A stretch of 64,000 nucleotides of DNA, from contig OMRP01000001.1 of assembly GCA_900313615.1 (NCBI GenBank), positions 248,001 through 312,000 of the forward strand, read 5' to 3'. This document shows, one piece after another, positions 44,144 through 52,100 of the stretch (its first letter is position 1; each line of letters opens with the position of its first letter). The DNA comes from an uncultured Prevotellaceae bacterium. GTDB lineage: Bacteria > Bacteroidota > Bacteroidia > Bacteroidales > Bacteroidaceae. A model generated the notes under the pieces. The model was not told the DNA's origin, did no database searches, and saw nothing but the letters and a program-made list of their open reading frames with translations. The translations under genes were made by a program, and so were the position numbers.

Positions 44144-44338
44144 TTATTCCCAAACATTCTTGTGTGTCCAGTGCAAGTCTTCTTCATCGAATATGGCCTC
44201 GTTGGTTGCTTCCTCGCTGGGTTCATCCTCGGGGATGGAGGTCTCTATGAGGCCTCCATCGTCCGTGCCGTCCATTAAAGGCTCGGGACGTAGACTAACA
44301 ATCTTCATGCAGGGACTGATATAGATGATCTTTTTCAT
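44144..44338 (-). CDS. Small acidic 'YISP…NVWE' peptide, 64 aa, riboswitch-linked
   Basis: Opens MKKIIYISPCMKIVSL, then 'EPLMDGTDDGG', an acidic middle ('EDEPSEEATNEA') and ends 'HKNVWE'. It has no signal peptide. The gene starts 12 bp after the stop of the adhesin at 44351-48610, with no promoter between, so it is probably under the same cobalamin riboswitch. Fifth member of the peptide group in this window. Confidence 0.75.
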   Translation of the reverse strand: MKKIIYISPCMKIVSLRPEPLMDGTDDGGLIETSIPEDEPSEEATNEAIFDEEDLHWTHKNVWE

Positions 44339-44350
44339 TGTCGTTCCTAT

Positions 44351-47300
44351 TTATTTCTTTACATATTTCTTTCCTTGTTTGATCACGATACCGCGATAGT
44401 GGTCGCTTACGCGTTGGCCAGCGGTGTTCCAAGTGTCACTTTCGCCGTTGATATTATCTTGGGCAATGCTGTCGATGCCGGTGGCTTCGTCAGTGTAGAG
44501 TACGTCGTTGGCATTGGCTGTGGTCAGGCGCAGATAGGCTTTGCCCACACTCACGGTCTGTCCAGCTTTGGCTTTTTGGAATCCGGTCTTGCCCGTTGAG
44601 GTCTTCACATAACGGTATACGTAGCCATATTCCTCGGCGGTCACGGTATACACATCCTCCAGGTTGGCCACCAACAGGTTGTCGCTGTAGCTGTCATTGC
44701 TCTCCGCTGTTGCCAGGGGAATATGGTAGGTGCCAGGAGCGCCCTTCACCACGATGCCCGTGGCTGCGGGTACGATGGTCACAGGCATCAGTCGCACGCC
44801 GCCTGTCTCCACTTTCTCCACAGCCTTGTAGGCTTTCACCTCGGCGGCACTGAAGTCAAGGGCATACGGACCGCTATAGGATGTACCGGTGGCACCTTCA
44901 GCAATAGTGATGTCAATGCCATTGGCGAGCACATAGTTGTTGCCTTCGGAGTCGCCAGCAGACAGGTCGATGTTCTCTTCCACTTCCAGGGTGACATAAC
45001 CCTCTGCCTCGACGGTAACAGTATAGGTCTTGTCGGTCTGCACCACTTCCACATCAAATGTGCCATCTTCGCTCGTTGTGGCGTAGTATTCCACATCATT
45101 GTCATCATTGCGTAATGTCACCTTGGCACCAGCCACGGCGTCCTCGCTCGTGTTCTTCACAGTGCCGGTGAAATGGCTGGCAGCAGCCAGGGTAAAGTAA
45201 GCTACAGGTGTACCGTTGTCTTGTGACCAAGAGGAGGCTGATGACTTCTTGTAGTAGGCTTTTTGTCCGTTGCTAGTGTTGTCGTAGTCGTATGTGGTGA
45301 ATGCGTAAGAACCGTGACCGTCGTTCTCCACATACATGCGGATGCGCGATGTGCCATCATATACGATGGGGGCTACGGACAAGTCTAGAACGATGTCATC
45401 GGCACTGTTGGCTGCCACACCGTCATAAATCTTGAATTCCTGCATGTTGTTCTTGTCGATGGCACCTGCAGTGAATGCAGTGGTGGCATCTTCCACACCA
45501 ATCCAGACAGTAAGGTTTACTTGGCTGAAGTTCTTGTCGGAACCGCCCGACTTCTTGAACGTAATCTTTGTTATTTTGCTGTTGGCATTGACTCCAAAGG
45601 CGGACAACATCTCTGGTGTATAGGCAAAATCGGTCATTACACCGCCGGTAGCATCGGCATCATACCAATAGAACGGGGTCTTGTTGCTGGTACCGTTTTT
45701 GTTGCCCACTTGCACCTCGCCACCAGCACTCTCGGCTGCCACCGTCAGCGTATAGGCGTCGGTCTGCACCGCAGCGGTAGGAGCGGCCAAAGTGATGTAA
45801 CTGTTGGCAAATGTGCCAGCCTCATGTGGTGTGAAGGTAAAGGTGAGGGTGACACTCTCCATTGAAGCTACATCCTCTGTCTCTGCGGTAGCCACAGCCT
45901 TGCCGCCAACATACAGTGTGGCGGTGTAGTCGTTGGCTGTGAGTGCCGTAGCGTTGTAGTTCTTCGCCGTCACCGTGGCGGTATACACATTGTTCGTGGT
46001 GGCGGTAACTGGTGTGTCGAAATCCTCAATCATAAAGTCAACACCTTCCACCAACTGGATATCTTTTGCCACGCTCGCGCCTTGGAACGTCACCGTGGTC
46101 TCTTCCTCGCTCATCGGGAAGCAGTTCTTCTCCGTGTAGTCGATACTGATGGTATAGGTCTTGGTATCCTGCATCACGGCGAAGTCGAACTTACCCTCAC
46201 TATCGGTCGTGCCACTGTATACCACTCCGTCTTCAGAAGTCAGCGTGAGGGTGGTATTGGTGAGAGGTGTTACCGTTTGGTCGGCATTCTTGATGGTCAG
46301 GGTTCCTGTGAAGTGACTTGCCTCTTTGTCGTAGAGTAGGGCAATCCAAGGTAATTTGGCATTGTCATTGCCGTAATAACTGTCGCTCCAAGAGCTCTTC
46401 GCTTTGTAGGCGGCGGTGCTGAGGTCGGACTGGGCGAACGACACACCTGACTGTGTCTCGCTCTGTAAACACTGGGCGTGGATGCGTAGGTTCTTACCGT
46501 CATATTCGAACGGCTCGTCGAGGGTGATGGTCATGATGTCCACCATGTTGGCTTCACCATAGCTGCCTCCTTTCTTGAAGGTGTAGTTGCCGTCGAACAC
46601 CTTGGTCATGCCCTCAGTGTTGGTCAGGTCGGCGGTGGGGTCACTACCAACGACAGGTGTTGTGGCTTCGGTGGTGCTTACCCATACTTGTACTGGGGCG
46701 GTCACGTCGCTGCTGCTGTAGCCCTTGAACACAATGCCTTTAATCATCGTGCCCTGTGTGATGCCGTATGTCTGCAAGTCGCTGGACTTCCATATCATGT
46801 CGGAATAACTGCCGGTGGAATTGGTCTGCACGGGAATGGAACTGCCATACGTGGAGTAGTTGCCGATGAGAGTTTCACCCTTCGGCTCTTCCTCGCTGAT
46901 GGTAATTTCTACTTCCTCGCTGCGTATGGTGGCACCATCGGAAAGCGTCAGTTCCACATAACTGTTGAACGTGCCCGCTTCATGGGGCATGCACGATAAC
47001 GAGAAGGTCTTCTCTGTACGTGTTGTCAGGCTCTGAGATGCTGCCTCGGCCACCACCTCACCGTTGATGTAGTATTTGGCGGTGGCAGTTTCGGTGGCGT
47101 TCTTCAGGTTTTTCACCGTCCATGTGGCTTTCACCTCGTTGTTGACCATGCCCTCGGAGGGAAGGTTCTCTTCCACGCTCATAATGTCATGGTCCACCTC
47201 GACAAGTGCAAAGCCATAGAGGTTGTCGACCAATGCGCCGCCATTGAAAGCAATGTAATAGTCGCCTTCCTCGGCTATGGTGAAGTTGAATTCGGAGAAG

Positions 47301-48610
47301 TCGTATATTTGGGAACTGCTACCGCCTACCTGGGCACCAGTGTAGTCTTCTTCTTCGATGGTCTTCACGGTGGTCCATGTCTTGCGGTCTTTCGACACAC
47401 TCACAGTCAGTGTGACACCAAAGAAACTCTCACCATATTTGGCGGCATCGAAACTGAATACTTCGCCAGCTTGGGCGTGAAGCAACGGCGTGATGAACAA
47501 AGGATTGGTGCCTGGTGAATAACTGGTGGGCTTGATGTAATAACCATGGTCCTGCAAGTGTACGTAACTGTCTATCTTGTATTCACTGAAGTCACTGCCT
47601 TCGGGCCATGTCTGGTCTTCAAAGTCCCACGACCAACGTGGGTTGGCTTCTTCCACCTTCATGTTTACCGTCGAGGTCTTCACCGATGCGCCGTCGGGGA
47701 AAACTATCTCGGCGTAACTGTTATGGCGACCGAGGACTGTCGGGGTATAACTGAATGTGAAGGTGGTGGTGGCATTTACGGCAACAGCTACAGCCTCGGC
47801 GCTGGCCACTTCTACACCGTCGAAATAATACTTCACGGTGTATCCACCGGCTGCCTCGGCGATGCCTTGGTTCACGATGGTGAAACTGGCTTCGAACGGC
47901 TCGTTGACGGTGGCTTGCGAGGGCAGGTTCGTCTCCGTAATCTTAAAGTTATGGTCGCTCGCCACACCGGCCTCTAACCAGATATAGGGGGAACTGACCA
48001 GACTGAAGATACCCGTGTTCTGACGGAACATGGTGTTCTTGAAGTCAGTGTAGCCTGATGTGGCACAGTAGACGTTCAGCGCACGGCTCAATTTGGCTTC
48101 GCTTTCGGGTTTCACCACCATCACGCGCAGGTTGTTGCCCGTATAGCGGAAACTGCTGGGAACGGTAAATTCCATGATGATCTTGTCATCACCAGGGGCA
48201 GTCACCGTATAGTCGCCGTCGTATATCAGCGTCATGTCCAACTCATCGGGGTCGGCCATCTCGTAGTTATACTCCGTGGTGCTGCCTTCCACGTATTGGG
48301 TGGTGGCTGGTGCGTTGTCGGTGGTGTTGCCTATCCATACCATCACGGGAATGGTACCAGAATCGCCGGTATACGTGCCTTTGTAGACAATACGCTTGAT
48401 ACCATCGCCATTAACCAGTCCGGCGGCCTCAAGGTCGGCCTTTTTGTAAATGGTCTCGGAATAGCTCTGGGTAGCCATGGCGCCAATCAGACGGTTACTG
48501 TACGTCGTCTGCTGGTTCTCGTCACCCACAAAGAGCAGATCCTGTGCCTGCGCCTGTCCGTATCCGAACAGCGTGAGCATCATGAGTAACAATAAATTGA
48601 GTTTTTTCAT
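44351..48610 (-). CDS. Large repeat adhesin with carboxypeptidase-regulatory-like domains, 1419 aa
   Basis: Signal peptide MKKLNLLLLMMLTLFGYGQAQA. About three copies of a jelly-roll-like unit occur ('SETIYKKADLEAAGL…IKRIVYKG…PVMVWIGNT', again with 'SDMIWKSSDLQTYGI…PVQVWVSTT' and 'MTDFAYTPEMLSAFGV…LTVWIGVED'). CARDB-like segments ('FTIVNQGIAEAAGGYTVKYY') and two carboxypeptidase-regulatory-like domains ('FTGTVKNTSEDAVAGAKV') lie between them. The end 'HYRGIVIKQGKKYVKK' is T9SS-like. A cobalamin riboswitch and its promoter lie upstream, about 225 nt from the start. Whether it binds corrinoids is not shown by sequence. Confidence 0.85.
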   Translation of the reverse strand: MKKLNLLLLMMLTLFGYGQAQAQDLLFVGDENQQTTYSNRLIGAMATQSYSETIYKKADLEAAGLVNGDGIKRIVYKGTYTGDSGTIPVMVWIGNTTDNAPATTQYVEGSTTEYNYEMADPDELDMTLIYDGDYTVTAPGDDKIIMEFTVPSSFRYTGNNLRVMVVKPESEAKLSRALNVYCATSGYTDFKNTMFRQNTGIFSLVSSPYIWLEAGVASDHNFKITETNLPSQATVNEPFEASFTIVNQGIAEAAGGYTVKYYFDGVEVASAEAVAVAVNATTTFTFSYTPTVLGRHNSYAEIVFPDGASVKTSTVNMKVEEANPRWSWDFEDQTWPEGSDFSEYKIDSYVHLQDHGYYIKPTSYSPGTNPLFITPLLHAQAGEVFSFDAAKYGESFFGVTLTVSVSKDRKTWTTVKTIEEEDYTGAQVGGSSSQIYDFSEFNFTIAEEGDYYIAFNGGALVDNLYGFALVEVDHDIMSVEENLPSEGMVNNEVKATWTVKNLKNATETATAKYYINGEVVAEAASQSLTTRTEKTFSLSCMPHEAGTFNSYVELTLSDGATIRSEEVEITISEEEPKGETLIGNYSTYGSSIPVQTNSTGSYSDMIWKSSDLQTYGITQGTMIKGIVFKGYSSSDVTAPVQVWVSTTEATTPVVGSDPTADLTNTEGMTKVFDGNYTFKKGGSYGEANMVDIMTITLDEPFEYDGKNLRIHAQCLQSETQSGVSFAQSDLSTAAYKAKSSWSDSYYGNDNAKLPWIALLYDKEASHFTGTLTIKNADQTVTPLTNTTLTLTSEDGVVYSGTTDSEGKFDFAVMQDTKTYTISIDYTEKNCFPMSEEETTVTFQGASVAKDIQLVEGVDFMIEDFDTPVTATTNNVYTATVTAKNYNATALTANDYTATLYVGGKAVATAETEDVASMESVTLTFTFTPHEAGTFANSYITLAAPTAAVQTDAYTLTVAAESAGGEVQVGNKNGTSNKTPFYWYDADATGGVMTDFAYTPEMLSAFGVNANSKITKITFKKSGGSDKNFSQVNLTVWIGVEDATTAFTAGAIDKNNMQEFKIYDGVAANSADDIVLDLSVAPIVYDGTSRIRMYVENDGHGSYAFTTYDYDNTSNGQKAYYKKSSASSWSQDNGTPVAYFTLAAASHFTGTVKNTSEDAVAGAKVTLRNDDNDVEYYATTSEDGTFDVEVVQTDKTYTVTVEAEGYVTLEVEENIDLSAGDSEGNNYVLANGIDITIAEGATGTSYSGPYALDFSAAEVKAYKAVEKVETGGVRLMPVTIVPAATGIVVKGAPGTYHIPLATAESNDSYSDNLLVANLEDVYTVTAEEYGYVYRYVKTSTGKTGFQKAKAGQTVSVGKAYLRLTTANANDVLYTDEATGIDSIAQDNINGESDTWNTAGQRVSDHYRGIVIKQGKKYVKK

Positions 48611-48696
48611 AAAAGGTTGTATTTAGAAATTTGATAATGTCTTCTTATCATCCATAATGGTATCCAAAGGTTTATTATCGCCCATCCTATGTCATC

Positions 48697-48733
48697 ATCC
48701 CCTCCTTTTCCAAAGGAGGGGCAGGGGTGGTTT
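48697..48733. repeat. G-rich palindromic element in adhesin leader
   Basis: 'cccctccttttccaaaggag' then 'gggcaggggtgg'. It lies between the riboswitch and the adhesin start, next to a weak terminator-like hairpin (minus strand AAAGCGGT-tagg-ACCGTTTTTG, about 48740-48765). Either could take part in riboswitch output. Confidence 0.5.
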
Positions 48734-48832
48734 GTCAAAAACGGTCCTAACCGCTTTTAATCTTTTAATTTTTAAATCTTTTAATTTTGAATTCTCCAAA
48801 ACCCTCCGCGGGGCCATGTAGGGGAGTAGGAG

Positions 48833-49035
48833 CGATGGCAGGTCTTCTGACTCGCCGCCCGGTGGTGAACGCCTTCCCGACTTGTAGTCAGTGGCTTTCT
48901 TGTTCACCCCGCAGAAGGGCGGCTCACAGCAGCGGGACTGTCCGGGATTTTCACCCGTGTTCCCTTTTTAATCGCATGGCCTGTAACAGCCAAAGCGAAC
49001 CATTTCCTGTGGGTAGCGCGACAATACGCGCTTAG
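48833..49035 (-). promoter_or_regulatory. Cobalamin riboswitch upstream of the adhesin
   Basis: Read on the minus strand it contains the conserved blocks of the B12 element in order: 'GGGAACACGGGTGAAAATCC', 'GGACAGTCCCGCTGCTGTGA', 'GCCACTG', 'GGGAAGGCG' and 'GAGTCAGAAGACCTGCC'. It points into the 44351-48610 gene, the next coding sequence downstream on that strand. A -7 box lies just upstream. B12 normally lowers expression of genes behind this element. Confidence 0.93.
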
Positions 49036-49041
49036 GTACTG

Positions 49042-49049
49042 CAAAAGTA
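49042..49049 (-). promoter_or_regulatory. -7 element for the adhesin riboswitch transcript
   Basis: Minus-strand TACTTTTG at 49049-49042, followed by CA, directly before the riboswitch. The btuB riboswitch has an identical box at the same relative position. Confidence 0.6.
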
Positions 49050-49117
49050 CTCCTTTTTTCTTTCAGCACCAAATTTTTCGGCGGTTATTTCTGCATGGAT
49101 ACTGTATAAAGACACAT

Positions 49118-49150
49118 AAAACGAGTTGTCCCGTCAGGGCAACTCGTTTT
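49118..49150. terminator. Terminator of the btuB operon
   Basis: AAAACGAGTTGTCCC-gtca-GGGCAACTCGTTTT, a 15-base stem with one mismatch, 11 bp after the stop at 49161. It separates the first B12 operon from the second. Confidence 0.85.
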
Positions 49151-49160
49151 GTATCTACCT

Positions 49161-52100
49161 TCAACGTTCAATCTTCTTCCATCGTCCGTCTTTCGTCTTC
49201 ACGAGATACAGGCCATGCTGCATGAAACGTTCCAGTTTCTTCCCATCCAGCGTATAGATGCTTTCAATGTCGTCGTCGGAGAGGGTGATGTCTTCAATAC
49301 CTTCTGGAATACTCGCCTCCACATGCACCTTCACAAACTGAATCTTGCCTCGTTGAGTGCCTTGCAATACCAAGTCGAAAGGATCGGTGTAACCACTCAC
49401 GTAGAGCGTACCTTCGGGAGTCAGTTCCAATGCGTCGAGCACCTCTTGTTCGGGCTCGTCGGCGAGGTCGTAGACGATGCGGCCTTCGTTTTCGACGAAG
49501 TCGAACAGATTGGAGAGAACCAACTCGTCCTCAATCACCACAGTGCCGCCATCCTTAATATCACGCTCACCATTGAAATCATCGATGCAGAAATAGGTAG
49601 GCGTGGTCAGCCCATATTGGTTGGCTCGGTTACCCTCCATCTTGAAACTGATGGCTTTCACCTCGCCCAACGAACGCAGGTCCACCCACTGCCAGGTGTC
49701 GAGATAGTAATGCTCTGCCTCGTCGTCGTCGCGGTAGTCGGCTAAATAATAGGTCATGTTGCTTTTACTGCCATCGGCATGTGTGCCAGTGATGACCATG
49801 CGTAGATAGTCTCCCTTGCGGAAGGCACCGGGTGTCATGCCATCACCATTGAGGATGGCGTCGACCGCCCACGCCTCGTTGGTCACGTAGAAACCGTCAA
49901 TTACGTCGGCTTCCTTGTTCAGTACGCGGATGCTGCCACCGAAAGGATAGGCCACCACATAGTTCTCGCTGCCATTATGACCGCTGCCCACGGCACTGTT
50001 GAACTGGTCGGGGTATAGTTGCACGTAATTGGTGGCGGTGCGGTTCGAATAGGCGAACTCACTCCAATAACTGTATTCGGGCATGCAGGTGTTGTCGAAC
50101 AGATAACTGCCGCTGACGAATGATTCGCTCATGTCGGCGCCATACCAGTAACCCTCTTCGGGCAGATAGAGGTTTTCAAAGGTGGCGGTGATGGCTTCAC
50201 CCGTGACAATGAGCCGTACAGTGTCGCGACCCTCAATGCCGTTGGCGTCGACAACGACGGCCTGCCAGTCGTCACATTCCGATGGGGTGGCCTCTATAGT
50301 ACAGGTGAGTGTGGTGTCGTCGAGGTCGCTCTCGCCCATCACTTCATGCTTGCCGTTGAACCATGTAACATGGTAGGGAGTCTGTCCGTTGGTGATGGTG
50401 GCGGTGAGCGTGGTCGACGAACCCTGTTCCATTGTTGTTGTGCCGCTGATGGTCACTTGGGGTATTTCCAATTCCGACAACTCATTGCCTTCTGCCAAGA
50501 ACGCGTCGGTGCTGTAGAGAATACTTTCGGAACCTCGCAGGCTACGTAAAACAATGAAGGCACGGTAGGTAGAGCCTGTCACCAAACCTGTGGCATCGAA
50601 GGTGCCTTCGCTGCCCTTGTGTAGTGCTACACTGTGGTCGCTAGTCAGCACCTCGTCGATGGTGGGTGTCGTGCCGTCTTCTACCACTAGCACGAAAGCC
50701 TCGCTGTTCATGTCGGCATTGAGCGTGATGCGGGCTGAGGTGTCGGTGATGTCCACCACACCAGGATAACCATCGTTCATCACGGGGGCATGGTCGTCAC
50801 CATTGTATTCGTAAGCGCCGAGGGTAGGCTGCTCGTCACGTTCAGTGCCACAGATATCGTTGCTTACCCATGGCAGTGGTTCGCCGCTCACCAGACTACC
50901 GGCCTCGGTGGGTTCGAGAATCTCATCGTGCAAGAACGCAACTTCCTCGTCGATACCGTCGGTCTCGCCCGACTGTTCTACCCATGCGTTATGGTTGGCA
51001 TATTCTGTACCGCCAATGTAGGCGAAGATGTCGCCGTTGGTATGGTTGGCCTGATGGCGCCACGACACTTGACCGAGATAACTGGCATTGCCTATGCGGT
51101 ACACATAACCGCGGCTGCTGTTCTGCATCACATTGTTCACCACTTCCACGTCGTCGCCCATATTGTCATTTAGCCACAAGGTGGCCCCACTACGGTTGCC
51201 GCCTGTCACAAGGGTGTTGTGAGCGATGTGCAAGTGGCTCGAACTGCTGTTCACTACCATGGCATAGTCGGTGATGCTGATTCCATCTACCTTTACCTCG
51301 TTGTTGAACACGTTCACGGGACAGTTCTCCGTGCCGTTGGCCAAACGAATATGTATGCCTGTGGTCTCGCCGCTGCTGCCAAAATAGAGATGGTTGCCTT
51401 CTATCACGGCACTCTCATCGTAGGTGTCGCGCACTTGGAAATCGATACCACGGAAACTGCCGCCAGTTTTTCGCGAACGGATGGTGTTGTTGCGTACTTT
51501 CACGCCACTCTCTTCCATTACGTAGATACCTTTGCTGCCTTGGTCGACGAGGGTATTGTTCTCTATCACACCACCACGCTCCTTAGGCAACACCACATAG
51601 CCAGTGCCACCCATGCGGACACCGATGTAGCCGCCTTCAAGCAGACAGTTGGTCACTGTCATGTAGTCATTGTTTTTGTTGGCTACGTTCTCAGCATATG
51701 TATTGATGAGTTTGATGTCGCCCTCGTCATAACGCTGACTCGTGGTGCAGTGGATATGGCAGTGGTCGATGGTGACATGGCGACTCTCATTGGCGATGTG
51801 CACCACGCCGGGGAACGCTTTGTCCAAGGTGGTGATGTCGAGACCGCGAAGCGTCACATAGTTGCAGTGGTTGATGGTGAACACGCCAAATTCCTTCGAC
51901 ATCTTGTCGTCGCTGTAGGGGGGCTCGTCGTAGCGGTCGAAATAGATTTTCACGTCTTCCCAACTGCCTGTTTGACTTTCAATCACCAAGGGGTTGTAGC
52001 GAGAGGTGCCAGGGATGGAGGGTACCTTCACCACCTCGTTGTAGATGCCGGGAAGGATGCTGATGGTTACGGGACCGCTGATACCGCCACTAACGGCATC

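Noticed and set aside
48695-48907. 70-residue minus-strand frame across the riboswitch
   Set aside because: It overlaps conserved riboswitch blocks and a G-rich element; the amino-acid sequence is low complexity.
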